DNA of 64,000 bases from JBBRZM01 sp963813635. Lineage in GTDB: Bacteria > Actinomycetota > Acidimicrobiia > IMCC26256 > JBBRZM01. The DNA is taken from assembly GCA_963813635.1 (NCBI GenBank), contig CAWEZO010000012.1:91229-155228 (forward strand), read 5' to 3'. The position numbers and the translations under genes were made by a program. Below, one piece after another: positions 1 to 8,820 of the stretch. Each line of letters starts with the position of its first letter. Positions within the stretch are counted from its first letter, which is position 1. The notes under the pieces are model-generated. The model worked only from the letters and a program-made list of their open reading frames with translations. It was not told the DNA's origin and did no database searches.

Positions 1-933
1 GCCGTGGCGTACTGCCCTCGCCGCACGGTGCTCGACAAGATCCTCGTCGACGCCGCGGTCGAAGCGGGCGTGGAGCTCCGCGAAGCATTCACGGTCGACG
101 AGCTCACATCCGACGACGGCCGGATCACCGGAATCCGCGGTCACGAGAAGGGCGGCAGCGAGGTCATCGAGCAGGCAGCGGTCGTGATCGGCGCCGATGG
201 CCGGTACTCCTTCGTGGCAAAGACCGTCGACCCGCCCCGTTACAACGAGAAGCCCTCGCTCCAAGGCTCCTACTACACCTATTGGCGCGACCTGCCGCAC
301 AACAACAGCTTCGCCACGTACATCCGTGAGGGATGCGGCTGGGGCGTGTTCCCGACCAACGACGACCTCACACTTCTCGTCGCGGGCGTCGCCCATGCGA
401 ACTTCGACGCGTACCGCCACGACGTCGAGGGGACCTACCTGAAGAATCTCGAGCTCGCGCCGGAGTTCGCCGAACAGGTGCGCGCCGCGACGCGAGTGGA
501 ACGCTTCGCCGGCACGGGCGACCTGCCCAACTTCTTCCGCAAGCCGTACGGCCCCGGATGGGCGCTCGTGGGCGACGCCGGATACCACAAGGACCCGATC
601 ACCGCGTTCGGCATCACCGACGCGTTCGACTGCGCGGAGCTGCTCGTCGAAGCGCTCAACCAGTCGTTCTCCGGCAAACGGCCGTATGACGACGCGATGG
701 CCGACTACCAGCAGCAGCGCGACGAAGCGTCGCTGCCGATCTTCGAGCTCACCTGCAACTTCGCCGCCATGGAGCCGCCGCCGCCGGAGATGCAGCAGCT
801 CCTCGGTGCGGTGCACGGAAACCAGGACGCGATGGACAGCTTCGCCAGCGTGATGGCCGGCACGTTGCCGCCGCCCACGTTCTTCGCGCCCGACAACATC
901 GGCAAGATCATGGCGGCCGCAGGCTCCAGCTAA
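1..933 (+). CDS. FAD-dependent monooxygenase / geranylgeranyl-reductase-like oxidoreductase, 5' truncated
   Basis: The reading frame is open to the first base of the window, so the N-terminal dinucleotide-binding GxGxxG region is missing and about 309 residues remain. The visible part has the second FAD motif typical of group A flavin hydroxylases, GWALVGDAGYHKDPITAFGI, in which the GD aspartate contacts the FAD ribose, and an upstream IGADG motif. The family oxidises small aromatic or polyketide-like substrates or reduces prenyl chains using NAD(P)H. The substrate cannot be told from this fragment. It ends 63 bp before the stop of a convergent gene. Confidence 0.8.
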   Translation, partial: AVAYCPRRTVLDKILVDAAVEAGVELREAFTVDELTSDDGRITGIRGHEKGGSEVIEQAAVVIGADGRYSFVAKTVDPPRYNEKPSLQGSYYTYWRDLPHNNSFATYIREGCGWGVFPTNDDLTLLVAGVAHANFDAYRHDVEGTYLKNLELAPEFAEQVRAATRVERFAGTGDLPNFFRKPYGPGWALVGDAGYHKDPITAFGITDAFDCAELLVEALNQSFSGKRPYDDAMADYQQQRDEASLPIFELTCNFAAMEPPPPEMQQLLGAVHGNQDAMDSFASVMAGTLPPPTFFAPDNIGKIMAAAGSS

Positions 934-996
934 GGCGGCGCGCTTTGTGCGCCGGGCCGTCGAGCGCCCGGCGCACACGACACCGCTTGCTTTGGG

Positions 997-1317
997 CTAC
1001 TTCCCCGGCGGGGTGTAGTCGATCGCGCGCTTGGCCGCCGTGTCGATCTCTTCGGGCGTGAGCAATACGACCGTGGAGACGCTGGTCTGATCGGTCTGGT
1101 TGATAGCAAGAGCGATCGCGGCCGTGGTCTCGGCGTCGGGGAGGTCACCGATCGCATAGACATCGGTCTCGCCGAACGCGAAGTAGAAGGCCTCGAGCTT
1201 GCCGCCATTCGCCTGGAAGAGGTGATCGATCGCCTCGCGGCGCGCCGATCCACCCTTTTTCGCGACGCCGGCGACGCCTTCGGTGCTGTAGTTCGCCTTG
1301 AACAGGTACTTCGGCAT
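997..1317 (-). CDS. GYD domain protein
   Basis: A 106-residue protein beginning MPKYLFKANYSTEGV. The ATG at 1317 is chosen because a strong GAGGAGG ribosome site lies about 6 bases upstream; a longer open frame upstream has no such site. The sequence (YLFKANYS near the start, FGETDVYAIGDLPD in the middle) matches the small GYD family of ferredoxin-like alpha/beta dimers. Its members have no established reaction. It reads towards the FAD monooxygenase and divergently from the glycosyltransferase. Confidence 0.75.
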   Translation of the reverse strand: MPKYLFKANYSTEGVAGVAKKGGSARREAIDHLFQANGGKLEAFYFAFGETDVYAIGDLPDAETTAAIALAINQTDQTSVSTVVLLTPEEIDTAAKRAIDYTPPGK

Positions 1318-1454
1318 TGCTGCCTCCTCGTCTCGACCTGCCCCGTGATGAGCCGACACTTACCCGCACCGGTCGCCTAACGCAAGGGGTCGTTCGCGCC
1401 GACAATGTTGCAATGGCACGCTGACACAACCCGAGCGCGCGGAAAGGCGGGGCG

Positions 1455-2339
1455 GTGCGCATCCTCTTCACGTTCGTCGGCGCAGGCAGCGGCCACGTCG
1501 ATCCGCTGATCCCGATCGCTTGCGCCGCCGAGGCCGCCGGCCATACCGTCGCCTTTACCGGCAGCCCGGCGATGGTTCCGGCCGTCGAGGGCGAAGGGCT
1601 CACCGTCTACCCCACCGGGCCGGCTGAGGATGCCCTCGCCGCCAAGCGGATACCGCTGCGCGATTTGAGCGCCGAACGCGAGGACAACGTGCTGCGCGAG
1701 TATTTCGCCGGCAGCGCGGCGCGCGCTCGGGCCCTGGGAATCCTTGCCCTCTGCGACGACTGGCAACCCGACCTGATCGTGTGCGACGAGGTCGACTTCG
1801 GCAGCATGGTCGCGGCCGAACGACGCGGCCTTCCGTATGCGAGCGTGCTCGTGATCGCTGCGGGTTCGTTCATGCGACACGCAGTGCTCGCCGAACCGCT
1901 GCACACGCTGCGCGCCGAGCACGGTCTGGCACCCGATCCTGACCTTGCGATGCTCAGCCGCTATCTCGTGCTGTCGCCGTTTCCGCCCAGCTACCGCGAC
2001 CCCGCCCACCCGTTACCCGCCACGGCACACACGATCCGTCGGGTCACGCTCGACCATCAGCGGAACGAGGTTGCACCGTCGTGGCTCGCGCACCTGCTGA
2101 GCGCGCCGACCGTCTATTTCACGCTCGGCACCGTGTTCAACCTCGAGTCGGGTGACTTGTTCGCTCGGGTGCTCACAGGACTGCGCGATCTGCCGATCAA
2201 CGTCGCGGTCACCGTCGGGCGCGAGATCGATCCCGAAGAGCTCGGCCCGCAACCCGCCAACGTGCACGCCGCACCCCATTCTTGCGTCAGCAGCCGGGAT
2301 GTCACCCCGGATTGCGACGCAAGAATGAGAGATGAGTGA
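1455..2339 (+). pseudogene. MGT-family (GT1) glycosyltransferase, C-terminally truncated at a palindromic repeat
   Basis: The protein starts MRILFTFVGAGSGHVDPLIP, the typical N-terminus of macrolide-glycosyltransferase-like GT1 enzymes, and keeps the N-terminal Rossmann domain and the start of the C-terminal one (VYFTLGTVFN, then ANVHAAPH). Family members are about 390-420 residues. Here true homology stops near residue 275, exactly where a 53-bp palindromic repeat begins, and the last 19 residues are translated from that repeat. The nucleotide-sugar-binding segment with the family HGG motif is absent, so the product is probably inactive. Either the gene was truncated by a rearrangement at the repeat or the assembly was mis-joined there. 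Confidence 0.75.
2279..2331. repeat. Palindromic repeat, family 1, copy 1
   Basis: An inverted repeat with 10-bp outer arms TTCTTGCGTC / GACGCAAGAA and an inner CCGGG...CCCGG stem. Nearly identical copies lie at about 30622-30675 and 41336-41388. This copy lies between the 3' end of the truncated glycosyltransferase and the stop of the convergent CcdA-like gene. It is suitable as a bidirectional terminator or REP-like element. Confidence 0.85.
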
Positions 2340-2342
2340 GAT

Positions 2343-3095
2343 CTAGACGTTGACGAGGGAGCGGAGGCCGAGCGCGTCCCAGAGCTCGCTGAGTCGTGCG
2401 GTGACCCACGTGAGCCGGTCGAACAGCAACACGAAGCCGAACGCGGCCAGCACCGCGGCCGACACCAATGTGATCGCCTTCGAGTGACGTTTGAACCAAC
2501 CGAGCGCGCCCTCGAGGCGCCCCAATGCGAGCCCGACCGCGAGGAACGGCACACCGAGCCCGATCGAGTACGCGATGAGCAGCACGGCACCGCGCGCCGT
2601 GTCGCCCCGGGTCGACGCAACCGCAAGGACCGAGCCGAGCACGGGGCCGATGCACGGCGTCCACCCCAAACCGAAAGCCGCACCGGCAACCGGCGCGGCA
2701 AACGGCCCGAAGCGTTGGAGATTCGGATGGAAGCGCGCTTCGCCGTACAACGCGGGCGCCATGACCAGCTGCGTGCCGGCGAGGTACGCGGCCATCACGA
2801 TGATCAGGGCGCCGGCCACCCGCGTCAACGTCTCCTGGTTCTGGAAGAGCGTGTCGCTCACCGCGGTCGTCGACAGGAACAGCAGCGTGAACACGACGGT
2901 GAAGCCGAGCACGAACAGCCCGGTGTTGATCGCGATGCGCACGAGGTAACGCGGGTCGCCCTCTCGTAGCTCGCCGACGCTGATGCCCGTGATGAGCGAC
3001 AGATAGCCGGGCACGATCGGCAGCACGCACGGCGACAGGAACGACACGATCCCGCCGCCGAATGCGATGAGCACGTTGACGTTCTGCTCGGTCAC
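2343..3095 (-). CDS. ccdA: CcdA/DsbD-type cytochrome c biogenesis transmembrane protein
   Basis: About 250 residues with six hydrophobic segments. The two membrane cysteines of the CcdA family are present in SPCVLPIVPGY (Cys23, counted from the GTG start) and GWTPCIGPVLG (Cys148). Such proteins carry electrons from cytoplasmic thioredoxin across the membrane for cytochrome c maturation or extracellular disulfide reduction. The GTG at 3095 (VTEQNVNVLIAFGGG) gives a normal-length family member. The frame stays open to an ATG at 3224 and no convincing ribosome site separates the options, so the start is uncertain. It is divergent from the serine-hydrolase lipoprotein gene. Confidence 0.85.
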   Translation of the reverse strand: MTEQNVNVLIAFGGGIVSFLSPCVLPIVPGYLSLITGISVGELREGDPRYLVRIAINTGLFVLGFTVVFTLLFLSTTAVSDTLFQNQETLTRVAGALIIVMAAYLAGTQLVMAPALYGEARFHPNLQRFGPFAAPVAGAAFGLGWTPCIGPVLGSVLAVASTRGDTARGAVLLIAYSIGLGVPFLAVGLALGRLEGALGWFKRHSKAITLVSAAVLAAFGFVLLFDRLTWVTARLSELWDALGLRSLVNV

Positions 3096-3199
3096 CGCGC
3101 CCAGGAACACAGTTTCGATGCTATGGCCCACCTTCTTCGCGGCCCATCGCGCTCGGCAGGAAGGTCGGCAGGCACAGCGCTCACGGGCGTTGCCGCCCC

Positions 3200-3239
3200 G
3201 GACCTTATTTACAATATGGCACAAACGGGTCTAAGGTCC
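3200..3239. promoter_or_regulatory. Inverted repeat in divergent promoter region
   Basis: Perfect 8-bp arms GGACCTTA (3200-3207) and TAAGGTCC (3232-3239) flank a relatively AT-rich spacer containing a TACAAT -10-like hexamer (3210-3215). The right arm covers the AAGG that would serve as ribosome site for an ATG at 3241. It may be an operator shared by the two divergent genes, or a hairpin hiding the ribosome site. Function is inferred only. Confidence 0.35.
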
Positions 3240-3240
3240 C

Positions 3241-4566
3241 ATGAACGGGATCCAGACAAAGGGGATATACGGAGTGCAAACGATTCCGGGAAGTCGTGCG
3301 GATCGTGTCAGGTGCCGTCGGCGCACCCGCCTCGCGCTGCGAACGGGCGCGGCAGTCGTGCTCGCCACGATGCTCGTCGTGGCCTGCACGCCGGCGCGCC
3401 CGCCCACACTCTCCGAGAATCCCCTCGGCCGGACGGCAGGCGCCGCGTGCGCTGATCCCGGCGTCGAGTTCGAGAAGGCGGCTCCTCAGTCCGTCGACAT
3501 GCGCCCCACGGTGCTCAAGAAGGCGCTGGTGCTCGCAGCCGGCACGAACGCACAGACGGTCGCCGTGTTTCGCCACGGGTGTCTCGTCGCGACGGGCGGC
3601 ACGTCGCAGCCCAACCTCGAGATACCGGTCAACGTCTGGAGCGTCACCAAAGCTGTCGTGTCGACGCTCGTCGGACACGCGTACACACTCGGCAAGCTGG
3701 GCCTCGACGACCCGATCGGGAAGTACCTGCCGGAGGCCGACGCCGCGCACGGCGCGATCACTGTCCGTCAGCTGCTGACTGAAACCTCGGGGCTGAGCTT
3801 CGCATGGTTGAACGACCTCCTGGCAAACAGCTCCAACGCCGTCAACTTCGAGCTCAGCCTGCCGTTCGCACACACGCCCGGCACCTACTTCGAGTACGCG
3901 CAGCAGACCATCACCCTGCTCGCCAAAGTCGTCGAACGAGCGGTCGGTCAGGACTTCCAGGCCTTCGCGCGCACGCAGCTCTTCCACAAGATCGGAATCC
4001 CCGACAATCACTGGAGCTGGGAACGAGACGCCGCGGGCAACACGTTCGGCTACGCGTTCTTGAGCATTGCGCCAATCGACCTCGCCCGGCTCGGGCTGCT
4101 CGTCCTGCACCACGGCAAGTGGAACGGCCGCACCCTGATCTCCGCCGGCTACATCCGACAGGGGGCGACGCCCACGTCGACGAACCCCGGCTACGGCTTC
4201 TTGTGGTGGACGAACACCGGCGGCTCGGTGATCACACCCGAGCCGTACCGCCAGGAGCTCCAACGCAGCATCATTCCTTCGATGCCCGCCGACACCTTCA
4301 GCTTCGACGGGCTCCTCGACCAACTCGTGGTGATGGTGCCCAGCCTCGACATGGTCGTCGTGCGCACCGGCATCTCCGGCAACAAGAGTGGTGACTTTCT
4401 CCAGAACCTGACCATCCCCGGTGACGGGATCTCCGACTCCTTCAAGGCTCTGGGCAAGTCGATCAAGGACGTCAAGGTCGCCGATCCGGGACCGTGGGTG
4501 CCCGACCCGGTGATCCCGCTCAACGGCGCGTCGCTGTTCAACCTGTTCTTGCCTACCCGGGGCTGA
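3241..4566 (+). CDS. Serine hydrolase lipoprotein, class C beta-lactamase family
   Basis: A lipoprotein with an arginine-rich n-region, a hydrophobic stretch and a lipobox ending LVVAC. The body is a class C beta-lactamase/DD-peptidase fold: the SxxK motif is SVTK at about residues 134-137, a tyrosine motif lies in FEYAQQT, and the C-terminal part contains GYGFLWWTN. Family members hydrolyse esters, D-peptides or beta-lactams outside the cell; the substrate is unknown here. The start is either ATG 3241 or GTG 3274. The latter follows AAAGGGG and gives a more normal signal peptide. Confidence 0.85.
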   Translation: MNGIQTKGIYGVQTIPGSRADRVRCRRRTRLALRTGAAVVLATMLVVACTPARPPTLSENPLGRTAGAACADPGVEFEKAAPQSVDMRPTVLKKALVLAAGTNAQTVAVFRHGCLVATGGTSQPNLEIPVNVWSVTKAVVSTLVGHAYTLGKLGLDDPIGKYLPEADAAHGAITVRQLLTETSGLSFAWLNDLLANSSNAVNFELSLPFAHTPGTYFEYAQQTITLLAKVVERAVGQDFQAFARTQLFHKIGIPDNHWSWERDAAGNTFGYAFLSIAPIDLARLGLLVLHHGKWNGRTLISAGYIRQGATPTSTNPGYGFLWWTNTGGSVITPEPYRQELQRSIIPSMPADTFSFDGLLDQLVVMVPSLDMVVVRTGISGNKSGDFLQNLTIPGDGISDSFKALGKSIKDVKVADPGPWVPDPVIPLNGASLFNLFLPTRG

Positions 4567-4625
4567 CCTCCGCGCGTCGCGCGCGCGTAACCGGAATACG
4601 GTGATTCCCTTCTCGGGAGGTCGCC

Positions 4626-6161
4626 ATGGCGTTGGTACTCGCGGGCCAGATCGTCCCGCTCACTGAGCAGGATCCGAACGCGGTGTTCGCCGGGCGCGTC
4701 TGGCTGGGCGACGACGGCACGATCGACGCCGTCACCAAAGGAAATGCCAAAGGGCCCGCGGGATTCGACGAGTCGCCGACGGTCGACGTCGGCGACGCGC
4801 TGGTGCTGCCCGGGTTGATCGACCTTCACAACCACCTCGGTTACAACACCTTGCCGCTGTGGTCGGAGCCGTCGCAGGCGACGCCGTTTCGCCATCACAA
4901 CTCGTGGCCCAACGCGCCGACGTACACGGAGACCGTCACATGGCCCGCGTGGGTGTACGCGAACGCGGAGCCGGAGGCGCTGGTGGCATACGTGCAGACG
5001 CGCGCCCTGGTCGGCGGCACGACGGCGATCCAGGGATGGCCGGGCGCGAGCCGCGAGGTCAACGTCGTCATGCGCAACATCGACAGCGAGAAGGTGGGCA
5101 CGACCGACCCCAACCTCATCTACACCTCGGTCGCAACCAAGACACCGTCGGAGCTCGGCGAGATGGCACAGGCGATCGGTCACGACGTCGGGTTCATCTA
5201 CCACTGCGCCGAGGGTCAGCCCGGTTCAGTCGTGGAGAGCGAGTTCGTCGATGCCGCCAACGCCGGCTGTCTGCGGAGGACGTTCATCGCCATTCACTGC
5301 AACGCGCTCGCGCCGGCGGACTGGACGCGCTGGGCAAAGAACCAACCGGGTGCGGTCGTGTGGTCGCCGTTCTCGAACTTGTGGCTCTATGGGGTGACCG
5401 CTGACATCACCGCCGCGCGCGCCCGCGACGTCTCGATCTGTCTCGGCTCCGACTGGGGGCCGTCGGGCACCAAGCACGTGCTCGGCGAGATGAAGGTGGC
5501 CAAGATCGTCAGCGGCACGAACCACCTCGGTCTGAGCGACAAGGACGTCGTCGCGATGGTGACCACGAATCCGGGCGACGTGCTGGCCCGATGCTGGTCA
5601 CGCCCGATCGGCCGTCTCGTGTCGGGCGGGTTCGCCGACGTCACGGTGCTGCGAGCCGGCGGTGCCGGAGACATGTGGTCGCAGATCGTGGCCGCGACCG
5701 AGCGCGACGTGAAGTTGGTGGTCGTCGGTGGACGGCCGCGCTACGGCGACGCGGCGGTCATGACCGCGGCCGGGGTCAAGGCGTCGAGCGCGTTGACCGT
5801 TGCCGGCACGAGGCGCAAGCTGGTGCTGCCGCGGCCGGATGATCCGACCAAGGCCTGGTCATGGACAGACATCCACCGTCGTCTCGAGGCGGTGCGTAAG
5901 GATCCCAAGGCTGCGTTGGCAAACGCGCGGAAGCGGCGAGGCGGGTTCGTCGGTGCACTCGACGATGAGGAGGCACCGTTGGAGCTCGTGTTGGACATGC
6001 CCGGAGGCGGCCCTCTCGCGTTTGCCGGCCCGCCGCCGGATCCCGCGGCGGTGGAGATCGCGCCGCTGCCGACCCTCGTGCACGACCCCGCCTTCTTCAA
6101 GGCGATCCACGGCCACGGATTTCACAGCGGTGTGCTCGACGGCCTCAAGGCGTTCTACTGA
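4626..6161 (+). CDS. Metal-dependent amidohydrolase
   Basis: A 511-residue cytosolic enzyme of the amidohydrolase superfamily, preceded by a clear GGGAGG ribosome site. The metal-binding HxH is in DLHNHLG (His68, His70). Further likely metal or catalytic residues lie in IYHCAEG and IAIHCNAL, and the strand-8 aspartate in GSDWGPSG. The C-terminal 130 residues are an extra segment beyond the usual barrel and beta-sandwich. Members remove amino groups or hydrolyse cyclic amides; the substrate cannot be named. Confidence 0.85.
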   Translation: MALVLAGQIVPLTEQDPNAVFAGRVWLGDDGTIDAVTKGNAKGPAGFDESPTVDVGDALVLPGLIDLHNHLGYNTLPLWSEPSQATPFRHHNSWPNAPTYTETVTWPAWVYANAEPEALVAYVQTRALVGGTTAIQGWPGASREVNVVMRNIDSEKVGTTDPNLIYTSVATKTPSELGEMAQAIGHDVGFIYHCAEGQPGSVVESEFVDAANAGCLRRTFIAIHCNALAPADWTRWAKNQPGAVVWSPFSNLWLYGVTADITAARARDVSICLGSDWGPSGTKHVLGEMKVAKIVSGTNHLGLSDKDVVAMVTTNPGDVLARCWSRPIGRLVSGGFADVTVLRAGGAGDMWSQIVAATERDVKLVVVGGRPRYGDAAVMTAAGVKASSALTVAGTRRKLVLPRPDDPTKAWSWTDIHRRLEAVRKDPKAALANARKRRGGFVGALDDEEAPLELVLDMPGGGPLAFAGPPPDPAAVEIAPLPTLVHDPAFFKAIHGHGFHSGVLDGLKAFY

Positions 6162-6381
6162 TAAGCACGAAGCGGACCGCTTCCACGCGATCGCGTCCAC
6201 GAACGACTGCCCCGGCGCGCGTCGCGGGTCGTCGAGGTCGTGGGCATGGCCGACGACGTGGTGCGTCAACGACGCCGCGTGCGGGTCGTGAGCCGTCGCC
6301 GCTGACACGCACGTTCCGGAACTGGGCACAGCCGCGCCCACGACATCCCCGGAAACAGAGGAGGACGGCTCGGCCAGTCGA

Positions 6382-8010
6382 CTACTTCGACGCTGCGCTC
6401 GACTGCGAGGGTGACCCGGGTTGCACTGTCGGTATGCCCCGGGTGAACACCAGCGCGACCAGCGCGAAGAGCGCGAGGAGCGACAGTGCGGCGCGCAACC
6501 CGTCGATCCGAGCCTGAGCGTTCGCATCTACGACCGCGTCAGCCGTCTTGGTGGGCACGTGCGCATCCGAGAGCGCGGCCTTCAGATCGGCGTCGGAGAT
6601 GAACGGGACCCCGCTCGTGAGCTCCACCTGCGCCTTCGAGGCAACGCTGCTCGGCACGTCGGGGTTGTCCTTGATGCCGGAGAAGAACGACGCGGTCAGC
6701 GCGGAGATGAGCACGGCGCCCGCCAGCGCGGTGCCGATGGACGCGCCGAGCTGGGTGCCCGTGTTCTGGAGCCCACCGACCTCGCCGCTCTGCTCGTCGG
6801 GTACCGCGGACACGGTCACGCTTCCGAGCTGCGACGCCATTGCGCCGATCCCGAGCCCGGCGAGGATCAGCGGCCAGGTCACGATCTCCGGGCCGGCGCC
6901 CACGTCGAGCAAGCCGACCAGGAGCACGAGGCCGGCGAACAGTGTCATGAACCCGAGACGGATGACCCGCCGCGGCGACACATTCGGCAACAGCTTGGGG
7001 ATACCGAGCGCGGCGAGGAGCAACGTCAGCGACAACGGAAGCAGCCGAACGCCCGTCGCAATCGCCGACAACCCGAGCGCGACCGACAAGAACAGCGGAA
7101 CGACGAAGAAGAGGCCGGCCTGGGTGAGGTACTGGAACAGGAACGACATGACCCCGGAGCGCAGTTGGACGTTGCGCAGCATCGTGGGGTCGATGAGCGC
7201 GCCTTCGCCGCGCGCGATGCGCCGGTTCTCCCACTCGATGAACAGGGTCAGGATCACACCGCCGGCGAAGAGCAACCAGATGACCGGTGAGAGCCCGAAC
7301 CACTCGGGTGCGTCGGGCTTGGGCTGCACGAAGCCCCACGTGCCCGAGCGGAGGATACCCAGCACGACCAAACCGAGGCCGAGCGCGGAGAGCACCGTGC
7401 CGACGACGTCGAGGTGGACGCCCGCCTCCGCGGGCGTGTCGTGCATGCGCTGCGTGAGCGCGAGGATCACGAGCACGACGACGACCTCGCCGGCGAAAAC
7501 CCACCGCCACGAGGCGTACGTCGTGAACGCGCCGCCGATCAGCGGCCCGAGCGCCACCGCGATCGCACCGGCCGCGGCGACGAGGCCGTACGCGCGCGGT
7601 CGCTCTGACCGCCCGAAGTTTGACGCGACGAGCGCCACGATGGCCGGCATGATCAGCACCGCGCCGAGGCCCTCGAGCAACGACCAGCCGATGATCAGCA
7701 CGGTGAGGTTCGGGGCCAGCGATGTCGTGAACGAACCGCAGGCGTAGACGACGCACCCGATCGAGAACGCGCGCTTCCGGCCGAGGATCTGGCCGAGCTT
7801 CCCGCCCGTGATCATCAGCGACGCCATCACCAGCGTGTAGAGCGTGATGGCCGTCTGAATCCCGGTCACGGTGGTCCCGGTGTCCTTGGCGACGGTCGCG
7901 ATCGACACGTTCATCACCGAGGTGTCGAGGGCCATGAGGAACTGCCCCGACGCCAGCGTGAGCAGGACGATCCCCGTCGCGCCGGCACGTCGCTCAGTCG
8001 CCTCGGTCAC
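6382..8010 (-). CDS. MFS drug exporter, DHA2 (14-TM) family
   Basis: About 542 residues with 14 predicted membrane segments. Motif LMALDTSVMNVSIATVAKD near the N-terminus and a GGKLGQILGRKRAF loop are hallmarks of the EmrB/QacA proton-antiport exporters. The GTG at 8010 is preferred because GGAGGGG lies just upstream; an ATG at 8025 is in frame but has no ribosome site. A large extracytoplasmic loop near the C-terminus (about residues 450-510) is typical of the subfamily. Substrates are unknown. No regulator adjoins it. The 220 bp downstream to the amidohydrolase gene hold nothing recognisable. Confidence 0.9.
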   Translation of the reverse strand: MTEATERRAGATGIVLLTLASGQFLMALDTSVMNVSIATVAKDTGTTVTGIQTAITLYTLVMASLMITGGKLGQILGRKRAFSIGCVVYACGSFTTSLAPNLTVLIIGWSLLEGLGAVLIMPAIVALVASNFGRSERPRAYGLVAAAGAIAVALGPLIGGAFTTYASWRWVFAGEVVVVLVILALTQRMHDTPAEAGVHLDVVGTVLSALGLGLVVLGILRSGTWGFVQPKPDAPEWFGLSPVIWLLFAGGVILTLFIEWENRRIARGEGALIDPTMLRNVQLRSGVMSFLFQYLTQAGLFFVVPLFLSVALGLSAIATGVRLLPLSLTLLLAALGIPKLLPNVSPRRVIRLGFMTLFAGLVLLVGLLDVGAGPEIVTWPLILAGLGIGAMASQLGSVTVSAVPDEQSGEVGGLQNTGTQLGASIGTALAGAVLISALTASFFSGIKDNPDVPSSVASKAQVELTSGVPFISDADLKAALSDAHVPTKTADAVVDANAQARIDGLRAALSLLALFALVALVFTRGIPTVQPGSPSQSSAASK

Positions 8011-8223
8011 ATCCCCTCCGTTCATCACCCGGAACCCGCGATGCGTCCCCACGCGCACCCGGACAGTCTTTTCGACCCTAGCGTCTGGTCCGAACCGAAG
8101 GGCGCCTCGACGCAGTGCCGCGGACGCGTCAACACGTCAGACGAGTATCTTCATGTTGCGGCGGCCGCGACCGTACGACCGGCTCTTGTGCCCGCAGACG
8201 CTCACCACCCGGAGGATCCCGTC

Positions 8224-8682
8224 ATGAGACTGAAGTCGATGATCGCGTGCGTCGTAATCGCAGCGGTTGCACCGGTCGCGCTCATCGCGTGCGGCTCAGA
8301 CAGCAAGAGCTCGGCATCGAGCTCGTCGTCGGGCTCGTCGTCGGGCACGAACAAGGACGCGGTGTGTACGGCACGCGACAACCTCCAGCAGTCGGTGACA
8401 GACCTTGCCGATCCGAGCTTGCTCACCGGAGGCAAGAGTGGGATCGACTCGGCGGTCAACAAGGTCCAGGACAACTTCGACGCGCTCGAATCGGCCGCGA
8501 AGAGCGACTACAAGCCCCAGGTCGACGCGGTCAATTCGTCGTTCGACCAGCTCAAGACCGCGGTTGGCAATGTCGGCAACGGCAAGCTCAGCGACAACCT
8601 GCAGCAGATCAGCGATGCGATCAGCGACGTCGGAAAGGCAACCTCCTCGCTGTACGACGCACTCAAGGCGAAATGCGGCTAG
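8224..8682 (+). CDS. Small lipoprotein with Ser-rich linker and helical domain
   Basis: 152 residues, preceded by GGAGG. A signal peptide ends in a lipobox (VALIACGS), followed by a serine-rich linker and a helical, heptad-like domain (residues 45-150) containing DNLQQSV and SDNLQQISDAISD. The domain has two cysteines, CTAR and the C-terminal KCG, which could pair. This is a cell-surface protein of unknown function. It is divergent from the MFS gene. Confidence 0.7.
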   Translation: MRLKSMIACVVIAAVAPVALIACGSDSKSSASSSSSGSSSGTNKDAVCTARDNLQQSVTDLADPSLLTGGKSGIDSAVNKVQDNFDALESAAKSDYKPQVDAVNSSFDQLKTAVGNVGNGKLSDNLQQISDAISDVGKATSSLYDALKAKCG

Positions 8683-8820
8683 CGATTCACGGGTCCGCGG
8701 TCCTTGACATGTCCTTAGGATTCTGAGGAACGCCGAGAACCGTCGATACGCGCCGAGGCATATTTCCGCAGGTCAGATCCCGTATTCGCGCAAGATGGCA
8801 GGTCGCAGAAAGGACCCGCT

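Noticed and set aside
3205..4323. A 372-codon minus-strand frame opposite the serine hydrolase
   Set aside because: Arginine-rich composition and full antisense overlap with a gene that has catalytic motifs and a signal peptide; typical high-GC shadow frame.
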